A DNA stretch of 64,000 nucleotides from RGIG995 sp045543655 (GTDB lineage: Bacteria; Bacillota; Clostridia; Oscillospirales; UBA644): contig JAZPXN010000078.1 in assembly GCA_045543655.1 (NCBI GenBank), positions 1-64,000 of the forward strand, in the 5' to 3' direction. Below, piece after piece: positions 24,007 through 33,242 of this stretch. The notes beneath the pieces were generated by a model. It was not told the origin of the DNA, ran no database searches, and saw only the letters and a list, made by a program, of their open reading frames with translations. Each line of letters begins with the position of its first letter. Within the stretch, counting starts at the first letter, position 1. The translations under genes and the position numbers were made by a program.

Positions 24007-26637
24007 ATGCAGAATCTGGAAAAGAACTACGATCCCGCGTTGATCGAAGACAAGATTTACAAAATGTGGAACGAGAGCGGCTGCTTCAAGGCCGAGATCG
24101 ATTCCGAGAAAGACCCCTATACCATCGTGATTCCTCCGCCGAACATTACCGGCCAGCTCCATATGGGCCACGCTTTGGATAATACTCTTCAGGATATCCT
24201 CATCCGTTATAAGCGGATGTGCGGTTTTGCTACTCTCTGGCTTCCCGGTACCGATCACGCCTCCATTGCTACCGAGGCAAAAATCGTGGAAGCTATGCGG
24301 AAGGAAGGCGTTTCCAAGGACGATCTGGGGCGCGACGGCTTCCTGGAACGGGCCTGGGCCTGGAAGGAAACCTACGGCGGGCGGATTATCGAGCAGTTGA
24401 AAAAGCTCGGCTCCTCCTGCGACTGGTCCAGAGAACGCTTTACTCTGGACGAGGGTTGCTCCAAGGCGGTTCAGGACGTATTTATGCACCTTTACGATAA
24501 AGGCCTGATTTACCGCGGGGAACGTATTATCAACTGGTGCCCCCACTGTTTGACCTCTATTTCCGATGCTGAAGTGGAATTCGAAGAACAGCAGGGCCAT
24601 TTCTGGCATCTGCGTTATCCTCTGGAAGACGGTTCCGGCTATCTTGAGCTTGCCACCACCCGCCCCGAGACGTTGCTTGGCGATACTGCCGTTGCCGTCA
24701 ATCCTAAGGATGAACGTTATAAGGATCTTGTCGGTAAGTACTTGATCCTTCCTTTGGTTGGCCGTCGGATTCCCATCGTTGCCGACGATTACGTGGAGCA
24801 GGATTTCGGTACCGGCGTGGTTAAGATCACACCCGCCCACGATCCCAACGACTTTGAAGTCGGTGCCCGTCACGGTCTTGAAGTGATCAACGTCATGACC
24901 GACGATGCGAAGATCACCGCCGATTATCCCAAATACGCGGGGATGGATCGTTACGAAGCCCGTAAGGCCATCGTCGCCGATCTGGAAGAGGGCGGTTTCC
25001 TGGTTCGTATTGAGGATTACGGCCATAACGTCGGCACCTGCTATCGCTGCGGTACCACCGTGGAGCCCCGGGTTTCCAAGCAGTGGTTCGTTGCGATGGA
25101 AACCTTGGCGAAGCCTGCCATTGACGCCGTCCGCAACGGTGATATTAAGTTTGTCCCCGAGCGGTTTGAAAAGAACTACTTCCATTGGATGGAAAATATC
25201 CGCGATTGGTGCATTTCCCGTCAGCTGTGGTGGGGGCATAGAATCCCGGCGTACTACTGCGACGATGCGGATTGCGGGGAGATGATCGTCTCCCGTGAAC
25301 CCGTTACCGTTTGTCCCAAGTGTGGCAAGCCTATGCATCAGGATCCCGATACCCTTGATACCTGGTTCTCTTCCGCTTTGTGGCCCTTCTCCACGCTGGG
25401 CTGGCCCGAAGATACGGAAGATCTGAAGTATTTCTATCCCACTTCTACCCTCGTTACCGGCTACGATATTATCACCTTCTGGGTTTCCCGTATGATCTTT
25501 TCCGGTCTCGAATATACCGGGAAGGCTCCCTTCAGCAACGTTCTCATCCACGGACTTGTCCGGGATGCTCAGGGGCGTAAGATGTCCAAATCCCTGGGCA
25601 ACGGTATCGATCCTCTGGAGATTATCCGGGATTACGGCGCCGACGCGCTCCGCTTTACCTTGGTTACCGGCAACGCACCCGGGAACGATATGCGCTTCAG
25701 CACCGAAGGCGTGGAGTCCTCCCGGAACTTTGCCAATAAACTTTGGAACGCTACCCGTTTTGCTCTGACCTATCTCACCCAGGACGAAGTGGAGCTTCCC
25801 GCCGATCTTCAGCCCGAAGATAAGTGGATCCTTCACAAGCTGAACGGCGTTATTGCCGATGTGCGTGAGAATCTTGAGAAATTCGAGCTCGGAATTGCTG
25901 CACAGAAGCTTTACGATTTCGTTTGGGACGATCTGTGCGACTGGTATATCGAGCTGATTAAGCCCCGTCTCTTTGAGACCAATACCGATGAAGCCACCCG
26001 CGCTTCCGCCCAGAATACCATCGGGTACGTTTTGGTCAAGACCCTGGAGCTCCTCCATCCCTTCATGCCCTTCATCACCGAAGAGCTTTATCGTTCCGTT
26101 CCTCATATCAAGGGCATGGGAGATATCCTGATGATGCAGGAATATCCCTCTTACTCCGAGGATCTTGAATTCCCTGCAGAAGCGGAACAGATGGGCTACC
26201 TGATGGATCTCATCAAGCAGGTTCGTCAGCTGCGCCAGAAGATGGGCGTTCCTTTCTCCCGGAAGACGAATCTTTATCTGGTCACCGAGCATCCGGACAC
26301 CTACCGTGCCGGTAAGGAATATCTCAAGCGCCTTGCCGCTGCTTCGGATATTTCCTTCGAAGCCCTCTCCGGAGACGTGAACGCCGCTACCGTCGTCACC
26401 TCCGATGCAAAGGTCTTCATTCCTCTCGGGGAACTCGTTGACGTCGAAAAGGAAAAGGCTCGTCTTGAAAAAGAACGGGAAAAACTCCTTGCCGATATCG
26501 CCCGCATCGACGCTAAGTTGAACAACCCCGGCTTCGTCAACAAGGCTCCCGAAAAGGTGGTCAACGACGAACGGGCCAAACGGGAAAATCTTGCCCGTCA
26601 GCTTGCCAACGTTGAGGACGTTTACGCGAAACTCTAA
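24007..26637 (+). CDS. valS: Valyl-tRNA synthetase
   Basis: An 876-residue class Ia enzyme. The HIGH motif is PPNITGQLHMGHAL (about residue 40), the editing CP1 domain follows (TTRPETLLGDTAV), the KMSKS motif is GRKMSKSLGNG, and the C-terminal coiled coil runs from about residue 810 (VEKEKARLEKEREKLLADIA). It charges tRNA-Val. AGAAAGGA precedes the ATG. Only 34 bases separate it from recN, so there is no room for a T-box leader; a terminator follows. Confidence 0.97.
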   Translation: MQNLEKNYDPALIEDKIYKMWNESGCFKAEIDSEKDPYTIVIPPPNITGQLHMGHALDNTLQDILIRYKRMCGFATLWLPGTDHASIATEAKIVEAMRKEGVSKDDLGRDGFLERAWAWKETYGGRIIEQLKKLGSSCDWSRERFTLDEGCSKAVQDVFMHLYDKGLIYRGERIINWCPHCLTSISDAEVEFEEQQGHFWHLRYPLEDGSGYLELATTRPETLLGDTAVAVNPKDERYKDLVGKYLILPLVGRRIPIVADDYVEQDFGTGVVKITPAHDPNDFEVGARHGLEVINVMTDDAKITADYPKYAGMDRYEARKAIVADLEEGGFLVRIEDYGHNVGTCYRCGTTVEPRVSKQWFVAMETLAKPAIDAVRNGDIKFVPERFEKNYFHWMENIRDWCISRQLWWGHRIPAYYCDDADCGEMIVSREPVTVCPKCGKPMHQDPDTLDTWFSSALWPFSTLGWPEDTEDLKYFYPTSTLVTGYDIITFWVSRMIFSGLEYTGKAPFSNVLIHGLVRDAQGRKMSKSLGNGIDPLEIIRDYGADALRFTLVTGNAPGNDMRFSTEGVESSRNFANKLWNATRFALTYLTQDEVELPADLQPEDKWILHKLNGVIADVRENLEKFELGIAAQKLYDFVWDDLCDWYIELIKPRLFETNTDEATRASAQNTIGYVLVKTLELLHPFMPFITEELYRSVPHIKGMGDILMMQEYPSYSEDLEFPAEAEQMGYLMDLIKQVRQLRQKMGVPFSRKTNLYLVTEHPDTYRAGKEYLKRLAAASDISFEALSGDVNAATVVTSDAKVFIPLGELVDVEKEKARLEKEREKLLADIARIDAKLNNPGFVNKAPEKVVNDERAKRENLARQLANVEDVYAKL

Positions 26638-26645
26638 GTCTCATT

Positions 26646-26688
26646 CGGGGGAATGGGTCGGACTCATTCCCCCGTTTGTGGTTTTTTT
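26646..26688 (+). terminator. Intrinsic terminator after valS
   Basis: A 10-bp stem CGGGGGAATG (26646-26655) with CATTCCCCCG (26665-26674), followed by TTTGTGG and seven T. Confidence 0.92.
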
Positions 26689-26719
26689 GTATCAAAAGTG
26701 AAAAGATTTCTGGAAACCC

Positions 26720-26748
26720 TTGCTATTTTCTTTATAATATGTTAAAAT
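26720..26748 (+). promoter_or_regulatory. Sigma-A promoter of the flavoprotein-cmk-plsC-ispH operon
   Basis: TTGCTA (26720-26725), 17 bases, TAAAAT (26743-26748). It lies between the valS terminator and the next gene, giving a start near 26755 and a leader of about 16 bases. Confidence 0.7.
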
Positions 26749-26770
26749 ATATACTATAGGTGATTTTACC

Positions 26771-27991
26771 GTGAGTGTAGTTGTCATCGGCGCCGGTGCG
26801 TCCGGCATGATGTGTGCCGCCACTGCTGCCATGAACGGCGCAGAGGTCGTTCTCGTTGAGCGCAATGACCGTTGCGGCCGAAAACTTGGAATCACCGGGA
26901 AGGGCAGATGCAACCTTACCAACGCCTGTTCCCGGGACGAACTGATGAAGAATATCGTTTCCAACCCCAGATTTCTTTACAGTGCGCTTTCGGTTTTTTC
27001 ATCGGAAGATACCATGGCGTTTTTCGAATCCCTCGGCGTCCCTTTGAAGGTAGAGCGGGGAAACCGGGTTTTCCCGGTCAGCGATAAAGCCTCGGACATC
27101 GTTTCTGCTCTTCAGCAATTCTGCCTTGATTGCGGCGTTGATCTCCGGAAGGGGACCGTGACCCGCATCTTGCAGACCGACGGTTCCGTATCCGGAGTCG
27201 TCCTTTCCGACGGTTCGACCATTTCCTGCGATTCTGCCTGCATTGCCTGCGGCGGTGCATCTTACCCCGTCACCGGCTCTGACGGAATCGGGTACAGACT
27301 TGCCGAATCCTGTGGGCACAGCATCGTTCCTCCCCGTCCCTCCCTCGTTCCGTGGGAGACGGAAGAGACGGATTTCTGCCGTTCGCTTCAGGGCTTGTCT
27401 CTTCGTAATTGCGGTCTTGAGGTCCGGCGGGCAGGGAAGACGGTTTTCCGTGATTTCGGAGAAATGATGTTTACTCATTTCGGCGTTACCGGCCCTATGA
27501 TCCTGACGGCCAGCACCGTCCTTGAGCCCGGGATGGAGATTTTGCTTGATCTTAAGCCCGCTTTATCGGAAGAACAGTTGGATAAGCGCCTTCTTTCGGA
27601 TTTTGAAAAATATCGAATGAAGAATATCGGCAACGCCTTTGACGATCTGCTTCCTTCCAAATTGATTTCACCCTTTCTTTCTCTTTGCGGTTTGGATCCC
27701 GTCGCTAAGGTTCATTCGATTACCAAGGAGCAACGCAAGACGGTTCTTCGGTATCTCAAAAATCTGCCCTTGACGGCGAAGCGCTCCCGTTCTCTTTCGG
27801 AGGCTATCGTTACCGCAGGTGGCGTCTCCGTTTCCGAGGTCGAGCCCGGGACGATGCGCTCCAGGATCTGTGACGGTCTCTATTTTTGCGGTGAAGTTCT
27901 GGACGTAGACGCTTATACCGGCGGGTTTAACCTGCAAATTGCATTTTCGACCGGTCATTTGGCCGGATTGGCCTTGGCGGGTCTCCGCTGA
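26771..27991 (+). CDS. HI0933/BaiN-family NAD(P)/FAD-dependent oxidoreductase
   Basis: A 406-residue flavoprotein. VVVIGAGASGMMCAATAA is the FAD Rossmann motif, RNDRCGRKLGITGKGRCNLT is the family signature, and LYFCGEVLDVDAYTGGFNLQ closes the FAD site. Members are annotated as aminoacetone oxidase-like or BaiN-type proteins; the true substrate is mostly unknown and I do not assign one. The start is GTG 26771, preceded by AGGTGA. It is the first gene of a unit with cmk. Confidence 0.9.
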   Translation: MSVVVIGAGASGMMCAATAAMNGAEVVLVERNDRCGRKLGITGKGRCNLTNACSRDELMKNIVSNPRFLYSALSVFSSEDTMAFFESLGVPLKVERGNRVFPVSDKASDIVSALQQFCLDCGVDLRKGTVTRILQTDGSVSGVVLSDGSTISCDSACIACGGASYPVTGSDGIGYRLAESCGHSIVPPRPSLVPWETEETDFCRSLQGLSLRNCGLEVRRAGKTVFRDFGEMMFTHFGVTGPMILTASTVLEPGMEILLDLKPALSEEQLDKRLLSDFEKYRMKNIGNAFDDLLPSKLISPFLSLCGLDPVAKVHSITKEQRKTVLRYLKNLPLTAKRSRSLSEAIVTAGGVSVSEVEPGTMRSRICDGLYFCGEVLDVDAYTGGFNLQIAFSTGHLAGLALAGLR

Positions 27992-28013
27992 GAAGTATTG
28001 GAGGTGTTCTTCT

Positions 28014-28682
28014 GTGATCAATATCGCCGTGGACGGCCCCAGCGGATCGGGGAAGAGCAGTCTCGCGAAAACCATTTCCCGAAAACTTGGGATTCTTTAT
28101 CTTGATACCGGAGCCCTTTACCGGGCCATCGGGTATACCGTCCTGCGCACCGTTGGCGACGATTTTTCCGAAGATCAGGTCTGCGCAATGTTACCCTCCC
28201 TTTCGGTAGATCTTCAGTACGACAGCGGCGTGCAGCACGTGCTGGTGAACGGGGAAGACGTTTCTCCTTTCATCCGTACCCAGTCGGTTGCTATGGCCGC
28301 CTCCCGCGTATCTGCGTTTCCTCAGGTTCGTAAGTTCCTCCTGGGGCTTCAGAGAGATATTGCCGCTCGCAACGACGTGATTATGGACGGCCGTGACGTG
28401 GGTACCGTGATCCTTCCCGATGCGGATGTGAAAATTTTCCTGAACGCAAAGCCGGAGGTCCGTGCCGCCCGCAGAGTCGGTGAACTGACCGAAAAAGGGG
28501 AAAAAGCCGATTTTGAGACGGTTCTGCAGGAGGTTCTTCGCCGGGATCATAACGATATGACCCGTGCCGTTGCCCCGCTCCGTCAGGCAGAAGACGCCGT
28601 TTTGCTGGATAATTCCGATTTGAATGAGGAAGAAACCGTGCAGGTTGCATTGGATCTCATAAGGAGCAAGGTCTCGCTATGA
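28014..28682 (+). CDS. cmk: Cytidylate kinase
   Basis: A 222-residue nucleoside monophosphate kinase with the P-loop AVDGPSGSGKSSLAKTIS, LYLDTGALYRAIGY, and the NMP-binding VIMDGRDVGTVILPDADVKI segment. It phosphorylates CMP and dCMP. The GTG at 28014 has GGAGGTG 7 bases upstream; the longer in-frame reading begins inside the previous gene without a ribosome site. cmk followed by plsC and an ispH-rpsA fusion is the usual Clostridia arrangement. Confidence 0.95.
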   Translation: MINIAVDGPSGSGKSSLAKTISRKLGILYLDTGALYRAIGYTVLRTVGDDFSEDQVCAMLPSLSVDLQYDSGVQHVLVNGEDVSPFIRTQSVAMAASRVSAFPQVRKFLLGLQRDIAARNDVIMDGRDVGTVILPDADVKIFLNAKPEVRAARRVGELTEKGEKADFETVLQEVLRRDHNDMTRAVAPLRQAEDAVLLDNSDLNEEETVQVALDLIRSKVSL

Positions 28683-29260
28683 TCGTTTATAAAATTGCAA
28701 AAGCAATCTTTACCTTTTACTTTTATTGTTTCAACCGACTTATCGTTAAGGGGAAGGAAAATGAGGTTCCCGAAGGTCCTATGATCGTATTTGGGAATCA
28801 TTACTCCAATCTGGACGTTTTCCTTATGACCGTCGTTCTGAAGCGGCAGATCCGTTTTATGGGAAAGCATACCTTATTTAAAGCCCCCGTCGTTGGACCT
28901 CTTGCCCGTGCTTTCGGTGCGTTCCCCGTAGATCGCTCCCGTACCGACATTACCGCCATGAAGACCGCGCTGCGGATTCTGAAGGACGGTGGAGTTCTCG
29001 GAATCTTTCCGGAGGGCACCCGTATCAAGGGTGGGAAAATCTCCGACCCAAAGGGTGGAATTGCCATGTTTGCATGGAAGACGAAGTCTCCGGTGCTTCC
29101 CATTCACGTGGAATACCGCCGCCGCTTCCATTTTCTGAATCATATTGAATTGACCGTAGGGGAGCCTATCCCCGCTTCGGAGCTGGGCATCGAAAAAGGC
29201 ACGTCGGAAGAATATACCGCTGCCAGTGAACGGTTGATCGAAAAGGTCTATTCTCTTTGA
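28679..29260 (+). CDS. plsC: 1-acyl-sn-glycerol-3-phosphate acyltransferase
   Basis: A 193-residue membrane-associated acyltransferase. NHYSNLD (about residue 40) is the NHx4D catalytic motif and FPEGTRIKGG is the substrate-binding motif. It converts lysophosphatidate to phosphatidate in phospholipid synthesis. ATG 28679 overlaps the cmk stop codon (ATGA). Its genome also encodes a G1P dehydrogenase, so both glycerol-phosphate enantiomers may be made. Confidence 0.92.
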   Translation: MIVYKIAKAIFTFYFYCFNRLIVKGKENEVPEGPMIVFGNHYSNLDVFLMTVVLKRQIRFMGKHTLFKAPVVGPLARAFGAFPVDRSRTDITAMKTALRILKDGGVLGIFPEGTRIKGGKISDPKGGIAMFAWKTKSPVLPIHVEYRRRFHFLNHIELTVGEPIPASELGIEKGTSEEYTAASERLIEKVYSL

Positions 29261-29268
29261 GGCCAAGC

Positions 29269-31275
29269 ATGGAATTGATTGTTTCCAAGTATCTCGGTTA
29301 TTGCTTCGGTGTCAACCGGGCAATCACCACGCTGTTCAAGACCATTGACGAGCAGCCCGGCCGGAAGTGCTATACTTACGGTCCCATCATTCACAATAAG
29401 CGTATCACCGACCAGCTGGCCCAGCGGGGCGTAGCGGTCATTGATGATATTTCCCTTGCCGAACCCGGCTCCCTCGTTTTTATCCGTACCCACGGTGTTT
29501 CCGGATCCGTTCTTCGCTCCTTGAACGAGCGGGGAGTGGAGTACGTGGATCTTACCTGCCCCTACGTGCAGAAAATCCATAATATTGCTAAGAGATCTGA
29601 TTGTCTTCTGATGGTTGGAGATATCCGCCATCCTGAAGTAATCGGGATTCTGGGAGATGCGAAGGGGGAGAGCCGTGCCGTCACCTCTCTTGAGGAATTA
29701 CGCACCGTTCTGCGGGAGGACCCACGGAAGACCTATACCATGGTCGCCCAGACAACCTTTAACCTCGAGCTTTGGCTGGAAATGAGGGCTTATCTGGAGT
29801 CTTTCCGGCAGACCGATTCCGGTCTTCTGGATTCCGAGGGATATCCGGTCAGCGCCGTTACCGTCTGCGACACGATCTGCAGATCCACCTCCGACCGACA
29901 GAAGGAAGTGGAAGAAATGGCGAAGAACTGCGATTATATCGTCATCGTTGGCGATAAACACAGCTCGAACACGAAAAAACTCTATGAAATTGCGAGAAAT
30001 TACTGTTCCGCATGTTATATAGAGGAAGCAACTGAGTTACCACAATTTTTAAGTGAGTATAAAAAAATCGGATTGTCTACCGGAGCTTCGACACCCGGCA
30101 GCACAATCGAGGAGGTCATAAACATCATGATGAATGAAAACAACAACGTCAATCTTAACGAGGAGGACATCGACTTCGCAGCAGCGCTCGAAGCATCCCT
30201 GCAGGTAACCCGCGTGGGACAGCGGATCAGCGGGACCGTTTGTGTCGTAGGTACTAATGAAGTCCAGGTCGAACTGGGCGGCAAACATACCGGCGTTATC
30301 CCTGCTTCCGAGTTCAGCGAGGAAGAACTTGCTGCGCTCAAAGTGGGCGATGAAGTAGAGGCTTTCGTGATCAAAGTCAGCGAACTTGAAGGTACTGCTC
30401 TTCTTTCCAAGAAGAAGCTGGATTCCATCAAGGGCTTTGAAAAGCTGGAAGCTGCCAAAGAAAGCGGCGAAATTCTTACCGGCACCGTTTCTGAAGTCGT
30501 TAAGGGCGGTCTGGTCGTGTTCGTAAACTCTGTTCGCGTCTTCGTTCCCGCTTCTCTTGCTTCTCTGAGAAAGGACACCGATCTGGAAGTGATGAAGGAC
30601 CAGGAAGTCCGTCTGCGTATTATCGAGCTGGAAAAGGCTGGCCGCCGCACCAGAATCATCGGTTCCATCAAGTCTGTTCTGAAGGAAGAAAAGGACGCCG
30701 CTCAGGCAAAAATCTGGGAGTCTATTGAAGTTGGCAAGAAGTACGACGGTGTCGTCAAATCCCTCGCTTCTTTCGGCGCCTTCGTCGATATCGGCGGCGT
30801 GGACGGCCTCGTCCATATCACCGATCTGGCCTGGACCAAGATCAAGCATCCTTCCGAAATCGTCAAGGAAGGGGATTGTATCGAAGTCGAAGTTAAGGCT
30901 TACGATCCTGAAAACCGTAAGATCTCTCTGACCTTCAAGAAGGCGAACGAGGATCCCTGGACCATCCTGCCTCAGAAGTATGAAGTGGGCGACGTTATTC
31001 CCGTCACCGTCCTTAAGCTCATGCCCTACGGAGCCTTCGTCTCCGTTATTCCCGGAATCGACGGTTTGGTTCATATCTCTCAGATCGCCAATCACCGCGT
31101 GGAAAAAGTCGGTGATGCCCTGAAGGTTGGCGACGTAGTTGATGCGAAGATCATCGAAATCAACTACGAGACCAAGAAGATCAGCCTCTCCATCAAGGCC
31201 GCTCTCCCCGAAGAGGACGCCGTGGAAGACGCTGAGGCCGAAGCCCCCGCTGAAGACGGTTCCGTGGAAGAATAA
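29269..31275 (+). CDS. ispH: IspH (HMB-PP reductase) fused to a four-S1-domain ribosomal protein S1-like region
   Basis: A 668-residue fusion. Residues 1-285 are IspH, with the [4Fe-4S] cysteines C12 (LGYCFGVNRA), C97 (LTCPYV) and C204 (DTICRST) and the STGASTPGSTIEEV end; it makes IPP and DMAPP in the MEP pathway. From about residue 310 there are four S1 RNA-binding domains; the third and fourth carry GAFVDIGGVDGLVHITDL and GAFVSVIPGIDGLVHISQI. The fusion is common in Clostridia, where it replaces a separate rpsA. GAGG lies 6 bases before ATG 29269. The join at about 30120-30170 reads through with no stop codon or frameshift. Confidence 0.93.
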   Translation: MELIVSKYLGYCFGVNRAITTLFKTIDEQPGRKCYTYGPIIHNKRITDQLAQRGVAVIDDISLAEPGSLVFIRTHGVSGSVLRSLNERGVEYVDLTCPYVQKIHNIAKRSDCLLMVGDIRHPEVIGILGDAKGESRAVTSLEELRTVLREDPRKTYTMVAQTTFNLELWLEMRAYLESFRQTDSGLLDSEGYPVSAVTVCDTICRSTSDRQKEVEEMAKNCDYIVIVGDKHSSNTKKLYEIARNYCSACYIEEATELPQFLSEYKKIGLSTGASTPGSTIEEVINIMMNENNNVNLNEEDIDFAAALEASLQVTRVGQRISGTVCVVGTNEVQVELGGKHTGVIPASEFSEEELAALKVGDEVEAFVIKVSELEGTALLSKKKLDSIKGFEKLEAAKESGEILTGTVSEVVKGGLVVFVNSVRVFVPASLASLRKDTDLEVMKDQEVRLRIIELEKAGRRTRIIGSIKSVLKEEKDAAQAKIWESIEVGKKYDGVVKSLASFGAFVDIGGVDGLVHITDLAWTKIKHPSEIVKEGDCIEVEVKAYDPENRKISLTFKKANEDPWTILPQKYEVGDVIPVTVLKLMPYGAFVSVIPGIDGLVHISQIANHRVEKVGDALKVGDVVDAKIIEINYETKKISLSIKAALPEEDAVEDAEAEAPAEDGSVEE

Positions 31276-31311
31276 TCCATCCCGTCCGGCATAAAATCGT
31301 AATATGTCAGT

Positions 31312-31351
31312 AGGTGTGCGGCGGATCGTATCTGCGGCACACCTCATTTTT
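31312..31351 (+). terminator. Intrinsic terminator after ispH-rpsA
   Basis: An outer 8-bp stem AGGTGTGC (31312-31319) with GCACACCT (31337-31344) and an inner GCGGA/TCTGC stem, followed by CATTTTT. The hprK start codon is only 18 bases beyond it. Confidence 0.85.
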
Positions 31352-31368
31352 CCATTGGAGGCGACGAT

Positions 31369-32325
31369 ATGGATAAATTTGTCACCCTCGATAAGATCAT
31401 TCAATCGGAACACCTTAAAGTAGTTTATCTTCCCGACTCCGCCGGAGAAAACGGTGCGAAGCGGGCAGTTTACAGTACCGACGTGAATCGACCCGGTCTT
31501 CCGCTGTCCGGCTTTTTTGATCATTTCGATCATGCCCGGATCCAGATTCTCGGAAACGTTGAAATGAGCTTTCTTTCGGAAAAATCGTCGGAGGAGCGTC
31601 TGCAGATCTTTGACGGGCTTTTCTCCCGGAATATCCCCGCTATCGTGGTTACCCGGGATCTTCCTATTCCGGATGAATTGATCGAAAGTGCAACGAGATA
31701 CGAGATCCCCGTTCTTGCGTCCAACCGTGCCACGTCCCGCTTTATGTCTTCTTTGATCAACTATTTGAACGTTCAGCTGGCGCCTTGCATTACCCGACAC
31801 GGCGTCCTTGTTAACGTTTACGGTGAAGGAATTTTAATTCTGGGTGAAAGTGGTGTTGGCAAGAGCGAAACGGCTATGGAACTGCTCAAACGCGGTCACC
31901 GCTTGATTGCCGACGACGCCGTGGAATTGCGGGCGGTCTCCGATCTTACCATCGTTGGCTCTGCTCCGGAATTGATCCGCTATCTCATTGAGCTTCGCGG
32001 GATCGGGCTTGTGGACGTACGGCATATCTTTGGTATGGGTGCGGTCATGGAAACCTCCCGCATCGATTTCGTCGTTCAGTTGGAAAACTGGGACGAAAAC
32101 AAGCATTACGATCGCTTGGGGCTTGAGACCCAGGAATACGATATTCTTGATCACAAGATTCCTTCCGTCACCATTCCCGTTTGCCCCGGTCGAAACCTCG
32201 CCATTATCATCGAGGTTGCCGCCGCTAACAATCGGCAGAAACGGAGCGGTTACAATGCCGCGGAAGAATTTAACCGCCGTCTTTTAAAGCATATGAGCGA
32301 ATCCGTACCGGAGTCTGACGTATGA
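31369..32325 (+). CDS. hprK: HPr kinase/phosphorylase
   Basis: A 318-residue bifunctional enzyme. The N-terminal domain (1-130) is followed by a kinase domain with the P-loop ILGESGVGKSETAMELLKRG (about residue 157), the DDAVEL turn and the signature LIELRGIGLVDVRHIFGMGA. It phosphorylates and dephosphorylates HPr at Ser46 in carbon catabolite control. GGAGG precedes ATG 31369 within the 18-base gap after a terminator, so its own promoter is not visible. It overlaps murB by ATGA. Confidence 0.95.
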   Translation: MDKFVTLDKIIQSEHLKVVYLPDSAGENGAKRAVYSTDVNRPGLPLSGFFDHFDHARIQILGNVEMSFLSEKSSEERLQIFDGLFSRNIPAIVVTRDLPIPDELIESATRYEIPVLASNRATSRFMSSLINYLNVQLAPCITRHGVLVNVYGEGILILGESGVGKSETAMELLKRGHRLIADDAVELRAVSDLTIVGSAPELIRYLIELRGIGLVDVRHIFGMGAVMETSRIDFVVQLENWDENKHYDRLGLETQEYDILDHKIPSVTIPVCPGRNLAIIIEVAAANNRQKRSGYNAAEEFNRRLLKHMSESVPESDV

Positions 32326-33212
32326 TTAGATCTTTCTGTGAAAATCATAATATCTTATTGGAGACCGACGTTATTTTGGCGGAGAAAACGACCTTCCGCA
32401 TCGGCGGTCCGGCTGATTATGCCGTTTATCCGGAAAATACGGCGCAAATGGCGGCGCTAATACGGTTTTTGAATGAAAATCATCTGCGCTATTTTGTTTT
32501 GGGTCGGGGATCGGATATCCTGGCCGCAGACGAAGGCTATCGCGGAATCATCGTGATGACCAAAGCGATGAACGCCCTCCGCTGTGAAGGACGAAAGATT
32601 TTTGCCGGCGCCGGCTGCAGTATGACGGCCGTTTCAAATTTGGCTCTGAAAAACTCCCTTGCCGGGCTGGAATTTCTCCACGGAATTCCTGGAAGCGTGG
32701 GGGGTGGCGTCTTTATGAACGCCGGTGCCTACGGGTCGGAGATGTCCGAATTTCTTGAATCCGTAGAATGGGTTGATATGAAAGGGGAGATTCACGTTTC
32801 CCCCGTGGCTGAGCTTGATCTTTCTTACCGTCATTCCCGTTTTGTGAATCATCCCGGAATCGTTTGTTCCGCCGTATTTTCCTGCCCCGTGGGGGACGTC
32901 GAGCAGATCAAAGCGACGATCGCCGACCTCAACGCCCGCCGCAGAGAGAAGCAGCCCTTGGAATACCCCAGCGCCGGCAGCGCCTTCAAGCGCCCCGTCG
33001 GTCATTTTGCGGGAAAGCTTATTGAAGATTCCGGCTTGAAGGGTTATTCCGTTGGAGATGCTTGGGTCAGCGAAAAGCACGCCGGTTTTATCGTCAATAA
33101 AGGCCGTGCGTCCTGCGCTCAGGTGAAAGAACTGATTTCTCACGTGATTGAAAAAGTTCGGTCGGGTACCGGCATTACGCTGGAACCGGAAATCCGCTTT
33201 CTCGACGAGTAA
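32322..33212 (+). CDS. murB: UDP-N-acetylmuramate dehydrogenase
   Basis: A 296-residue FAD enzyme reducing enolpyruvyl-UDP-GlcNAc in peptidoglycan precursor synthesis. The FAD-binding part has TFRIGGPADYAVYP, VLGRGSDILAAD and LEFLHGIPGSVGGGVFMNAG. The catalytic Ser is in YPSAGSAFKRP and the C-terminal Glu in LEPEIRFLDE. It starts within hprK (ATGA) and lies 30 bases before whiA. Confidence 0.96.
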   Translation: MIRSFCENHNILLETDVILAEKTTFRIGGPADYAVYPENTAQMAALIRFLNENHLRYFVLGRGSDILAADEGYRGIIVMTKAMNALRCEGRKIFAGAGCSMTAVSNLALKNSLAGLEFLHGIPGSVGGGVFMNAGAYGSEMSEFLESVEWVDMKGEIHVSPVAELDLSYRHSRFVNHPGIVCSAVFSCPVGDVEQIKATIADLNARRREKQPLEYPSAGSAFKRPVGHFAGKLIEDSGLKGYSVGDAWVSEKHAGFIVNKGRASCAQVKELISHVIEKVRSGTGITLEPEIRFLDE

Positions 33213-33242
33213 ATATCATTTTGGTGGAAAGGAGGGAGACCC

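Noticed and set aside
23986..26292. A 768-codon open frame on the minus strand across valS
   Set aside because: It mirrors a highly expressed synthetase with intact HIGH and KMSKS motifs. Long antisense frames result from the codon bias. No ribosome site or recognisable motif is seen.
29990..30180. Frameshift at the IspH/S1 junction
   Set aside because: The frame is continuous; the A+T-rich stretch near 30000 and the GAGGAGGTC at 30109 look like the relic of a former separate rpsA start, but there is no stop codon.
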